A stretch of 39,885 nt of DNA from Sergeia podlipaevii (Eukaryota; Euglenozoa; Kinetoplastea; Trypanosomatida; Trypanosomatidae): positions 1-39,885 of the forward strand of contig JASANZ010002053.1 in NCBI GenBank assembly GCA_030849805.1. The letters are read 5' to 3'. Below are positions 28,001 to 35,875 of the stretch, one piece after another; position 1 is the first letter of the stretch, and the number at the start of each line of letters is the position of its first letter. The notes under the pieces are model-generated. The model did not search any database and was not told the DNA's origin. It worked only from the letters and a program-made list of their open reading frames with translations. Position numbers and translations under genes: made by a program.

Positions 28001-29969
28001 GCACGCATACGCTTCTGGCGAGCGCGTCGTGGTTGCTATCTGCAGTACTCGAGCGCCGTGCTGTCGTGCCTGCCTCGGCATCTGCATCGCCACTCTCAGC
28101 CATAGCAGCGGACGCTGAGGCGACACTGGCAGCAACTTCTTGAGCTGCAAGGAACTCCTCTGCGTCCTCGCACAGCATCTCACCCGCGGCCTCCAGGTAG
28201 ACAAGCCCCGCGTCTGGCTTTCCAGCCTCGAAGCAGAGCATGCGGCCCAGCTCCAGTGCGACGAACTGCTTGTCTTCCAGCGAGGCCAACACAAGACCGT
28301 CAATGTACACCTCATAGCGTGCTTGGCTCTCGCGGTATTGCCTTGCTTCTCTGTAGAGCCTCGCCAAGGCCAGCTGGGCCCCCAGCTCGCGCTCCTTCTG
28401 CGCCACTTGTGACTGCATCAACAGTAGTTGAGCCCTTCCCTGAGAAATCGCAGCCTCCACACGTGATTTATTTGCTGAAAATACACACACCTCTTCCGCT
28501 AAAAAATCTGGTGACAGTTGCTGGGCACCGTGTGGACCAGGGCAGAGTTGAGGACGCAGCCCAAGCGGGTAGCGGGCGAGCACATCTGCAGCGGCTTGCA
28601 GCTGCCGCGCTGCCTCCCAGTGTTGAGCCTCGCAGCTGTACGCAGTCCCAAGCAGTACACGAGCGTACGCGCAGGCTGCCTCGGCTGATTCTCTGCTATC
28701 AGGGGTACCTTGCAGCAACAACATTGCGGGTAGTGCGCCAGCATCACCTGCGGCAGTCAAGCCACAGAGCTCCATGTTGCGCTTGTGGTTTCCATCTGTT
28801 TGCGCCGCAGCCGCGTACATCTCATAAGTCATCGAAATAGCCTGCTGAAGCAGCTCGATTGCGCGATGGGACTCAAAGTTGACAAGGCAGAACGTCCCCT
28901 CATTAATAAGCACGCGCGCGTACAAGCGCAGAAAGTTGACATCCCGGTAGTTGCCGCTCAGTTTGTCTGCATACAGCTGCTCCATTTCGGTGCTAAGGTT
29001 CGCGTAGGCCTCAAAGGAGCTCTGCTGAATAGCAAGCGCTAGCAGTCGCTCACGCTGTCGTTGGCGAGAGTTACCGCGATGATTCGGCACGCCAAGAAGG
29101 GAGGTGGCACAGACCTTGCCAAGTTCGTAAAGGCGCTGCAGGAGTGCAGACACAGTGAGATGGTCCCTCAGTTCCGTGCCTGTGTGCTTCGTGGTAGTGA
29201 CAACAGGTGAAGTAGGCAATGAGCCTATGCTGGAGCACGCCGTCTGGTGTACATCCTTGCTCACCTGTCCAGACGCCTCCTTCTGAGTCTTCGACGGCTT
29301 TCTAGGCTTCACTGTCGCCGTTGAACTTGCAGCCACCTCGGAAGCCTCAGTCTCCGCGCTCTCCAAAATGTCTGCAAAAGCGGTGGTCTTCTTTCGTCCA
29401 TTCGCCCTGCGCCGCTTTTCCGCAGGAGAGCGGCGGCGTACAGAGCGAGGAGAGCAAGCCGGTCCGACTACTCCTGCGGCGGCGGCGGCGGCGGCGGTTG
29501 TACCATTGGCATCGCAGCTACCCATTGCAGCGCTAGTGGTCGTAGGTGTGCGTGTTGCACTCGAGGTAACCACACTGCCGTTCATCATTGCAGCACGTGG
29601 TATGCAGCTGCCAGAAGTGGTAGACAGGGGCATCATGCTCGCCCCACGCCGACGCTGGCGAGTGCCTCGGATAGTGCTGCTGGTGCTACCGTCTGCGCTT
29701 TCGGTCGCACAACTTGAGCGAGTCGCCTTCTTGCAGCTGCTGCTCATTGCGCTATATGAAGGCGAAGAGTGGATATAGCTAGAAGCGCCAGAAGAGGTGG
29801 CGGCCACACCGCTCGCACCACCACCTCCTCCTACAGTGAAAGATGCTGAATACAGCGCTGAAGAGGACGTCAGCGTCGAGGCAGAGATGGGCGTTATCAT
29901 CTGGGTGCTACCGCGAAAAACACGGGCTGCAGTGCAACTTGCATTCACATTTGCAGACAAGCGACGCAT
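25062..29969 (-). CDS. Large TPR-repeat protein, 1635 aa
   Basis: This very long protein has a low-complexity N-terminal 240 residues, rich in Ser, Thr and Ala, including a poly-Ala run encoded by GCC/GCG repeats and basic RRRS/EKRRRANGRKK patches. The rest is almost entirely helical. Tetratricopeptide repeats are clear toward the C-terminus (for example AERLFSELTRLSPENAHAWHRLGSFYASRTNRFEDAITALQKAHRLAPENLDILRKM) and occur in degenerate form across about residues 280-1600. Such TPR solenoids are protein-interaction scaffolds, and in trypanosomatids many large ones belong to flagellar, basal-body or RNA-related complexes, but nothing here decides between these. An acidic/Gln-His-rich linker (QHQQQQQH) lies near residue 850. 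No membrane helix or signal is seen. The start is the ATG at 29969, with no upstream ATG back to the acceptor at 30089-30088. Confidence 0.85.
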   Translation of the reverse strand: MRRLSANVNASCTAARVFRGSTQMITPISASTLTSSSALYSASFTVGGGGGASGVAATSSGASSYIHSSPSYSAMSSSCKKATRSSCATESADGSTSSTIRGTRQRRRGASMMPLSTTSGSCIPRAAMMNGSVVTSSATRTPTTTSAAMGSCDANGTTAAAAAAAGVVGPACSPRSVRRRSPAEKRRRANGRKKTTAFADILESAETEASEVAASSTATVKPRKPSKTQKEASGQVSKDVHQTACSSIGSLPTSPVVTTTKHTGTELRDHLTVSALLQRLYELGKVCATSLLGVPNHRGNSRQRQRERLLALAIQQSSFEAYANLSTEMEQLYADKLSGNYRDVNFLRLYARVLINEGTFCLVNFESHRAIELLQQAISMTYEMYAAAAQTDGNHKRNMELCGLTAAGDAGALPAMLLLQGTPDSRESAEAACAYARVLLGTAYSCEAQHWEAARQLQAAADVLARYPLGLRPQLCPGPHGAQQLSPDFLAEEVCVFSANKSRVEAAISQGRAQLLLMQSQVAQKERELGAQLALARLYREARQYRESQARYEVYIDGLVLASLEDKQFVALELGRMLCFEAGKPDAGLVYLEAAGEMLCEDAEEFLAAQEVAASVASASAAMAESGDADAEAGTTARRSSTADSNHDALARSVCVRAACALLDTAIVLHDMGKTGKALGLLEESLSLLQRAGLESTSAWIRLQYADMLAASSFVDRAIAQYDEAAEVLRDLMNTVVATNGDDGADAVMGTAKGTSKNDQFAALWRVKQFGRCQRTVMLHVSEAEAHLAFCLQTYVGDYRRAMRHYEKVFAHTVGSRRGGGDDGRRAGAAEDKENLTETAKVRSEDADQQHQQQQQHTSTSGEAAVTAVEGWRCRVTTHSHNDVVGSGLVNPDTVHWALSNYVACAERIGDWPAAVGAQEHLMQIESSVGVSAADMIPSYLKLAELFNHSGDLENELSLYFHLFFLPEGVMPTVTQVLVAQGFAKCCYLLGDQRMGAILINSVQRVGGDYDPLTIVDYALRLSRLSPTQLRAGIESIANVFLRAARLTVASRAVDAADGRPSDGTQELSTLIALNRGAFFFQHNGFTKEAEDLYYTALSIADEYDAKTAVAACASSTTLSTSASGEGAKVEGAQMSSEVAVPSLAQVGAPVSEYNREFSVLLANYATLISQSNRSAAQQMYERAADLNPECRTIAEVVADFFVQSGNYAKGSAYMRRVMAVNPEVGVDMHTKIAHLGVGPAWAGMTYEGRLEVMEHLLLGLGIAKTRLPAWDDDKEGDTAMDAQAFEVHMSKLRPLLLDGVATSRSSDAVSLATFIVQTKFSYPRLLNDMYKHAVRDYPGCAAILVNYAKMCCDMGCTELARKYYAKAYALEGGDFCRTQWYSSFLYCSFKDQQGWCGEALYRYHLERNPNSAEACAHYANYLACVMPSPIVTERYFEKALTLDPKSEVTYCFYADFVWAAADSQSAHADTWVKSQIFDKAERLFSELTRLSPENAHAWHRLGSFYASRTNRFEDAITALQKAHRLAPENLDILRKMCAVLVEECVRAMKEEQDSAGRIAKQGMAAATATPKMSKRIEAIAEGAQQAFEAALRVAPSSTQTLEEYAVFAAKVLHDPKLASELWGRLRRLGDEQKE
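29478..29496. repeat. Coding (GGC)n repeat encoding poly-Ala
   Basis: A GCG/GGC trinucleotide run inside the TPR gene encodes a stretch of alanines near its N-terminus. It is likely length-variable. Confidence 0.8.
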
Positions 29970-30087
29970 GTCTATTACCTCTTTTTTGAGAAGGAGTTTG
30001 CTTGTTTATTTGTTTGCTTTGACGTGAGTGTTTCTTCCTTTTTTTTTTTCTCTCTCTCTCTCTAACACTTTGTTTTTAATATCGGTC

Positions 30088-30106
30088 CTGTTGGAGGGAG
30101 GGACCG
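30088..30106 (-). promoter_or_regulatory. Predicted SL trans-splice acceptor for the TPR gene
   Basis: On the minus strand GGTCCCTCCCTCCAAC is followed by AG (30089-30088). No ATG lies between it and the start at 29969. Confidence 0.4.
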
Positions 30107-30331
30107 TGCACAAATATATACACGTGGATGCGCGAGTGGCTGTCGAACGTGCAGAAGTGATACCACAAGTGAAACGAGTATACACGAAACAAAAGTGGTG
30201 GATCCGCGTGAACGTACAAATTTGTGGAGAAAAAAAAAACAATATATATATATATGTAAGCACGAAGAGGTACAAATCTACTTTACTCTAGTATCGAGAA
30301 AAAGCTTTGAAAAGAAAAAGTTTGCACCGCA

Positions 30332-30356
30332 CTATATATATATATATATATATATA
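30332..30356. repeat. (TA)12 microsatellite
   Basis: This is the longest TA dinucleotide tract in the window, in the 1.5-kb spacer. Confidence 0.9.
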
Positions 30357-31488
30357 AGCAAAGCAAAAAATAAATCCTTCTCTTTCTGTTCAGTGAGGAA
30401 GAAAAAAAAACTTTAGAAGCCTATATATATGTTTTTCTTTTTTCCCGCGTTCTCTTTTATTTGGTGCGGAAACAAAACTGACGGTTTTTGGTGCGTGTGC
30501 GTAAAACCCGTGGATGCCCGCTGTTGCGCTGAGTGTCTTGTTTCTCTTTTTTTTTTTCTAATCTGTCCTTGACGACCTTAAATAAATAAAATACAATAAT
30601 AACAAGGAAAAAAATAAACTTTGAGAAAAGTCTTTCTTTGCTTATATATATATATATAACTCTGTAGCTATGGTAGTAGCAGCCCGTTGTAAGACAGCTA
30701 TAGTGCTACTACAATGCGCTGTCAGTTAAAAAAAACTGTGCTATTTTTTCTCCTTCTCTTGTAAATTGGGATATCTTCTGTAAGAAATATATATATATAT
30801 ATATTGAAGAGGCTTGTAAATCCTGTTGATGCCTCTTTCCCCTTCCCAAACTAAGAAGAAAAGAAAATAAAAAGTGAAAAAAAGTCGGTTCAAGAACCGT
30901 GTGGTATGGCACACGAAAGTGCAGATCTGTTTTAAGCAACAAGAAAAAAAATGGTACCTTCGATGACTGTACAGCCTCTTTAACACCAACAGTAACAAAA
31001 GTATATACGTTTGGCGTAGCAAGTTTCGAGAACTTGCGTAGACTGTGATACCCTTTACAATTAAAAAAAAAAAAAAGAAGCAAAAACGGAGAAATATCTA
31101 CAACCAACAGAAGAAAAAAAATTTGTGTCGTAACCATGGCATCATAAGCACCAAGTGGTGGTATGTAAAAAAAAAAAAGCACACTGGCAAATCAAGGATG
31201 AAAAGGCCAAACAGAATGAATGGGGGAGAAAATAGCGAAGGAGCTAAAGCTACTTCTTCCCTTTTGATTGATTAATAATGGTTTAAGCACCTCAACATAT
31301 ATGCATACGCACGTGCAAAGGTGATACAAGAAAATAGGTCAACTACGTAAATTGCCATATACCGAGACTCCAAAATAAAAAAGAGAAAAAGAAAAGGAAG
31401 AAGATTGGCACAAAGGTGCCCAATCAACAAGTTTCTCTCCTCTCCTCCCTTCTTCCCCCTCTTTGCTTCTCAGTTGCTAATGCTCCAC

Positions 31489-32151
31489 CTACCTCCTCCT
31501 CCTGTTGTTGTTGTTGTTGTTATTGTTATTGTTATTGTTATTGTTGTTGTTGCTATTATTGTTGCTGCTGTTGTTGCTGCTGCTGCTGCTGCTGTTGTTT
31601 TGCCCCTTCTTGTTTTGCTTGTCCTTTCTCGGATACTTGTGCTGCTCAGCACCAGCGGAGAGAGCGCTGAAGCACTGATAGATGATAATGGCAGGAAACA
31701 GCAACCAGAAGGAAGAGGGGATGATCACAAAGAGAACCTTCTCAGCAGGGGTGTTGTGGCCCGTGAACTTTCCGCCGTCCATCTCCTCCATGAGGAAGTA
31801 CATGACGGTTTTGTAGAACGTCATCATGCATACGACGATCGACATTTGGACCGCCTTCCGGCACGTCCTGCACAGGGCAAGAACAAGAACGCAGATGCCA
31901 AGTGCAACCTCCACCACGTTCAACCAGGTCTGCGCGATGACAAAAGCGTCGTCATTAGAGGCGTAGCGACGATCATACTTCTCGTATATCGCCCAGTACT
32001 TGAACGGAAAGATATCTGCAAGAGCGTTGGTGGTGTCAAAGCTGCCAGCAGGTGCGCGTGCGAGTACGTACAAGCCGTCAACCAGCACGATAGGAGTAAC
32101 GACAATGAACCACAGCAACGCCAACTTAGGCACAGACACAGAATCAGACAT
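31489..32151 (-). CDS. EXPERA-domain membrane protein (EBP/TMEM97-like) with poly-Asn tail
   Basis: This 220-aa protein has four hydrophobic helices at about 10-30, 70-94, 100-120 and 136-160, matching the EXPERA fold. Motifs in order resemble emopamil-binding protein (sterol delta8-delta7 isomerase): FIVVTPIVLVDGLYVL, YDRRYASNDDAFVIAQT, YKTVMYFLMEEMDGGKF, and IIPSSFWLLFPAIIIYQC. The Glu in the YFL-x-E position is kept, but positions equivalent to the first-helix Glu and the fourth-helix Asn appear as Asp25 and Ser, so isomerase activity is uncertain; a sigma-2/TMEM97-like role is possible. It likely sits in the ER. After the last helix come a lysine-rich patch, Ser runs, about 16 consecutive Asn and a terminal RRRR. 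The start at 32151 is the first ATG after the AG at 32158-32157; codons upstream are noncoding in character. Confidence 0.82.
   Translation of the reverse strand: MSDSVSVPKLALLWFIVVTPIVLVDGLYVLARAPAGSFDTTNALADIFPFKYWAIYEKYDRRYASNDDAFVIAQTWLNVVEVALGICVLVLALCRTCRKAVQMSIVVCMMTFYKTVMYFLMEEMDGGKFTGHNTPAEKVLFVIIPSSFWLLFPAIIIYQCFSALSAGAEQHKYPRKDKQNKKGQNNSSSSSSNNSSNNNSNNNNNNNNNNNNNNNNRRRR
31500..31604. repeat. Coding trinucleotide repeat (TTG/TTA/CTG on + strand)
   Basis: This interrupted trinucleotide tract encodes the Asn- and Ser-rich C-terminal tail of the EXPERA protein on the minus strand. The mixture of TTG, TTA and CTG units suggests an expanded, partly decayed microsatellite inside the gene. 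Confidence 0.9.
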
Positions 32152-32742
32152 AGTGCCTTGAGGAATAATGAATATAGAAAAATATTTTATTTTCAAAAAA
32201 AAGTGGGGTTACCTTCGTAAAAAAGCTCCTTCAGGTGTTTGACGATATGATGGTATGGTGAATACACTACGCAAATATCAATGGAAGGAGAACAGAGAGA
32301 TGAGAAAACGACCGGTTGGTGTGAGGCAAGTTAACCGAACAGCTAAAAGGCAAACCATAAGAGATGAAGAGTGTACATTAACATCTGCCCCACTTAACTT
32401 TCGTTGAGCGCAGCAGCACATGCCTATGAGTGTCATGCGCACATGCTTTTTTTTTTTGACTTGTAAGGCAATAGCATACGCAGCTTGCTTCCCGTGTGTG
32501 TGGTATGCAGAACAAACAAAGGCTTTTTGACGCGCAGCTCAATACCCGCATATAATCGAAGAGGCAACAAGGGGATTGTAGGGGTCATGCTCCTCTTTGA
32601 AGCATTATACTGCAATAATAATAAATAATAAATAAAATTCCTCTTTTTCTCGCAACTGCGCCAAGAAGAAAATAATAACATTAATATACTATATCAGTAG
32701 GAATTGTAAAAGAGAGAAAGAATTAACGATACGAAAAAGCGC
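32152..32742. other. Spacer upstream of the EXPERA gene
   Basis: This is AT-rich, with a T run on the + strand at 32448-32457 and an (AAT)n stretch near 32614-32634. Its left end carries the EXPERA acceptor. No gene is seen. Confidence 0.5.
32157..32182 (-). promoter_or_regulatory. Predicted SL trans-splice acceptor for the EXPERA gene
   Basis: A T/C-rich stretch on the minus strand (about 32160-32182) precedes AG at 32158-32157. This lies 6 nt before the chosen ATG. Confidence 0.5.
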
Positions 32743-35082
32743 CTACTTCTTCATCGCTCCCCCCTCCCCTCCCTTCGTCTTGAGCGAGCTCTTTATCTTC
32801 TTCTTCTTGCCACTCTTAGCAACGCGACGCTTTCCAAGTCCTCCACGCCTCTTGTGGGGCGACTTACGTCCCTTCTTAGACATCTTGATAGGGGTAGGCG
32901 CCACAGTTGCTTTCTTCACTGGAATAAATGTCTTCGCGGTTACCTCGATCACAGGTGCTGCTGAGACAGTTGCTTCCATTGTGCGTGGCCGAGCCGCATC
33001 ATAACTATTGACCTTATCGTCGCTAGCGTTGAACTGTACCGTTTGCTGTTTTGCGTACACAGTGCCTGTGCCGTCTTCGTTCCTCATATGGACGGCGCTC
33101 GTGGTGGTTCGTGAGCCGCGAGAAGACGCGATGACGCCCCCAGCGATAGATGCCACCCCAGTCGCTATGGAGACGTTCAGTACTCGGTTCACCGACTGCA
33201 TGGAAGCGGCGTTAGTGGGGGCTGAAATGGTAGCAAAAGATGCAGAAGTGTTGGCCTCCTCCTCCTCCTCGACTTCCTCCATCTCCTCCACCTCTTCGAC
33301 AACCTCCTCCTCGTCCGCTTCTTCTTCTACCGCACCATTGTGCTCCTTGGCCTTCTCCTCAAGCTTGGCGTCTTGGGCTTCCTCGAGCTCCTCGAGCTCC
33401 TCCAGCTCTTCCAGCTCCTCCAACTCCTCCAGTTCCTCAAATTCCTCCAGCTCGTCCTCCACGGCATCGTTGGGGCTATCCACAATGATTTGCTTGACTT
33501 CCGTCACCACCACCTCCTCCTCATCCGCGTCTGCCTCCTGCATCTCCTCCAACTCTTCCAATTCCTCCAGCTCCACGAGAGCGTCCTCGCTCATTTCTTT
33601 GACCTCCTCCCCCGTCTTCCCTTCGGCAGCCTCTGGAATGCCCTCCACTTTAGCCTTCTCGCTTTCCTCAAGTTCCTCCTCAACTTCTTCAATCTCTTCG
33701 AGCTCCTCCTCGAGTTCTTCAATCTCCTCCTCGCATGTGGCATCAGCAGCCACAGTATTAGCAGTAGCCTCGCGGACCTCAGTCACTTCGAGTTCCTCCA
33801 CGTCGCTCTCCTCCTCCTGCTGATCCGCATCCTCCATTTCTTGTGCCGCTGTAGACTTAAAGGTGTAGGGGCCAGCCCCGCTTGACTTCACCGCGGCCGT
33901 CGCTGCCGCTACCCCAACCCTGGACCCAGCCACATCAAAGGCTTCGATAGAGATAGGAGAAGATGCAGCAGCAGGAGGAGTAGGAGTCGATCTATACTCC
34001 GCCGCTGCTGCTGCACCTGATGGCATCTGGCTACGGTACTGGGCAGTGCCTGTAGGCTGAGTGCTGTCGATGTTGCTTCTGGCGCCGCGACTGCCACTAC
34101 TGCGGTACCCAGCACGATCACCACCGTGGCTCCTGCTACCACGAAGATCTGAGTGAGTCCTATGCTCCAGATACTTCCGCTGACGATCCAACATACGCTC
34201 AGTCATCTCACGGTGAGCGCGATGCTCCATGCCAAACATGTCACGCAGCACGCTTTCAAGATGGTTGGTCAAGAGAACGAGCTCTGCATCGGTGAGATCA
34301 AGACGAACGGAGCGTCTATCTTCAAGGTTATAGACAGACTCTAGGGCACCCACGTCTTCCTCCCAAGAGTCTCCAGTGCTATTGCTCACGCCATCACCTT
34401 CCTGCTGCTCCTGTTTGGGCTCGCTAAAGCCCTGCGCAAAGGATTTGGTGGTAAAAGTTCCAGAAAGAAGGAACTTTGAAAGAGGCAGTGTGTTAGACGT
34501 CGTCACCACCGCCTGTTCGCTCACCTTAGTCTTCTTGATAATCTTACCCTTGCTGTTTTTCATAAGAACCTGCTTCGTCGTTGCTGCTGCTGCTGCTGCC
34601 GCACTGCTCGCAGGTGTTGTCACCACTGGGACGGGAATAAGCTTCAGCGTGGTGTGCTCGCGCTCAATAGAGGCAGTGTCAGTCCATCCTTGCAGCACCG
34701 CAAGAAGCTGGCCGACATTGTAGGGACGCAAAAACAATCGTCCAAACATGTAATCCTCGTCTGATCTCTCCGCGATAGTTGCTGCTGTTTTCTCAAACTC
34801 GTTGTACAGCGCGGCGGCGGTGGAGTTGGTTGCTTCCATATCCGGTGGCCGAAGCGCAAGCACGAGATGGCTCACATGGCGTGAACTCCATTTCCACTGG
34901 AGAGTCGCCGGGTACGCACCTGTGGCATCTTCAATTACGATAGGAGAGCGGTGCTCTCGTGTGAAAATGCCTCGTGTGGAGAGAGTGAGCGCTGTAGTAC
35001 TAAAGCGTGTGCCTGTCGAGTTCGCTTGAGACGGATAGACAGTGTTGGCGCAAACGCCAACGAGCACAGGACGGCGCCACAT
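32743..35082 (-). CDS. MRP1-like (whirly-type) mitochondrial RNA-binding protein with acidic and basic tails
   Basis: This 779-aa protein begins MWRRPVLVGVCANTVYP, an acid-free basic/hydrophobic stretch fitting a mitochondrial presequence. Its core (about 45-287) has three blocks that parallel the neighbouring MRP2-like protein: MFGRLFLRPYNVGQLLAVL (112-130), SKFLLSGTFTT (202-212) and VRLDLTDAELVLLTNHLESVLRDMFGM (259-285). That suggests the whirly fold of MRP1/MRP2, which form a tetramer that binds guide RNA and promotes annealing to mRNA. The core contains an Ala/Thr- and Lys-rich insertion at about 155-190. After it come a polar linker, an acidic stretch of ELEE-type repeats (about 450-650) and a very basic C-terminus (about 715-779). 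These tails far exceed the roughly 200-residue size usual for MRP1, so this may be a divergent member. The start is the first ATG after the AG at 35173-35172. Confidence 0.75.
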   Translation of the reverse strand: MWRRPVLVGVCANTVYPSQANSTGTRFSTTALTLSTRGIFTREHRSPIVIEDATGAYPATLQWKWSSRHVSHLVLALRPPDMEATNSTAAALYNEFEKTAATIAERSDEDYMFGRLFLRPYNVGQLLAVLQGWTDTASIEREHTTLKLIPVPVVTTPASSAAAAAAATTKQVLMKNSKGKIIKKTKVSEQAVVTTSNTLPLSKFLLSGTFTTKSFAQGFSEPKQEQQEGDGVSNSTGDSWEEDVGALESVYNLEDRRSVRLDLTDAELVLLTNHLESVLRDMFGMEHRAHREMTERMLDRQRKYLEHRTHSDLRGSRSHGGDRAGYRSSGSRGARSNIDSTQPTGTAQYRSQMPSGAAAAAEYRSTPTPPAAASSPISIEAFDVAGSRVGVAAATAAVKSSGAGPYTFKSTAAQEMEDADQQEEESDVEELEVTEVREATANTVAADATCEEEIEELEEELEEIEEVEEELEESEKAKVEGIPEAAEGKTGEEVKEMSEDALVELEELEELEEMQEADADEEEVVVTEVKQIIVDSPNDAVEDELEEFEELEELEELEELEELEELEEAQDAKLEEKAKEHNGAVEEEADEEEVVEEVEEMEEVEEEEEANTSASFATISAPTNAASMQSVNRVLNVSIATGVASIAGGVIASSRGSRTTTSAVHMRNEDGTGTVYAKQQTVQFNASDDKVNSYDAARPRTMEATVSAAPVIEVTAKTFIPVKKATVAPTPIKMSKKGRKSPHKRRGGLGKRRVAKSGKKKKIKSSLKTKGGEGGAMKK
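33246..33830 (-). repeat. Acidic ELEE-type coding repeats
   Basis: On the + strand this reads as tandem CTCCTC/CAGCTC units; on the minus strand it encodes Glu/Leu runs such as ELEELEELEE. The most regular part is about 33380-33460. It forms the acidic domain of the MRP1-like protein and produces a long spurious Ser-rich frame on the other strand. Confidence 0.85.
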
Positions 35083-35875
35083 GGTGGATAAGATGTAGAT
35101 ACAATCTTTCTCTGCGTGTACTTCGTATTTGATGTTTTCAAATTTAAGCAAAATAAATGATCAATATGTACCTGAGAAGGAAAGTAGTGCGATACCTCTT
35201 ACAACTTATATTTATTGGCAATTTTTTTTTGAAAAAAAAAAGTGCGCCCTTATCTATTTGCAAGTCAGTGGCTGTTTTCGCCTGTGATGTCTCCAAATAC
35301 AACCGCCGTCACTAACACTGCTCAATATTCTATTGAAATATCTGATCCTTTTTTCTCTCTCTCAGTGATTCTTACTTGGAAAAAGCCAAAATGCAGTGGC
35401 TGAAGGAAAAAAGATAAAATGGCTTGCTAAACAGCAGCGCCGCACTATAATTCTATTCCCTTCCTTTTTATGAAATGATGTAAACTAAAGCAAAAATAGA
35501 TCAAAAAATTGTAGATAGTAACAAAGAAAAAAAGCGAAAGAGCCGCACCTCAGTTGGGTACACACCCATCAAACAGATGGGGCAAGATAATGTTGCTTTT
35601 TATATATCTCCTTCATACTACAACAACTGCATCACCACATACTGTAGAAGAATAATGCCAGAACTCCCTCCCTCTATCTCTCTCCACTCTCTCACTGTCA
35701 AGCGCTTATCTGTACGTCATCCTGTTGCCGCTTCAGCTTCTCCATTCTTCGTGGTTGTAGGTTCGCATATGTAAGTTAGCAGCAGCAACAGCTACAACGC
35801 TCTCCTCTTCACTGAGATGAAGTTTTTTTCTGTCTGCATTGTTCTTTTTTTCTCTTCCCTTCTTCTTCTTTCCCC
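35083..35875. other. Spacer between MRP1-like and MRP2-like genes
   Basis: This carries the MRP1-like acceptor and the MRP2-like 3' UTR. It is AT-rich with homopolymers. No third gene lies between the two. Confidence 0.5.
35172..35188 (-). promoter_or_regulatory. Predicted SL trans-splice acceptor for the MRP1-like gene
   Basis: On the minus strand CTACTTTCCTTCTC is followed directly by AG (35173-35172). The next ATG is the one at 35082, which fixes the start. Confidence 0.6.

Larger units (their letters stand above)
29970..31488. other. Longest spacer (1.5 kb), between TPR and EXPERA genes
   Basis: No gene is supported over about 1.5 kb. It holds a pyrimidine block on the + strand (30039-30063, including (TC)n), TA tracts at 30242-30255, 30332-30356, 30643-30658 and 30787-30804, several A runs, and a 9-bp inverted repeat at 30673-30712. 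Minus-strand open frames here (for example 30709-31182) are T-tract artefacts. Part is the EXPERA 3' UTR and part is the TPR gene 5' region. Confidence 0.5.

Noticed and set aside
30709..31182. 157-aa minus-strand open frame in the long spacer
   Set aside because: It is composed of Phe/Leu/Tyr/Ile runs created by T tracts and TA repeats. It shows no coding composition or domain.
31405..32220. 271-aa plus-strand frame with Val/Ile runs
   Set aside because: Antisense of the EXPERA gene and its trinucleotide repeat. The minus-strand protein has a recognisable fold.
33008..33823. 271-aa plus-strand Ser-rich frame
   Set aside because: It is the opposite-strand reading of the acidic repeat in the MRP1-like gene. 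Serine runs follow from CTC/TCC repeats.
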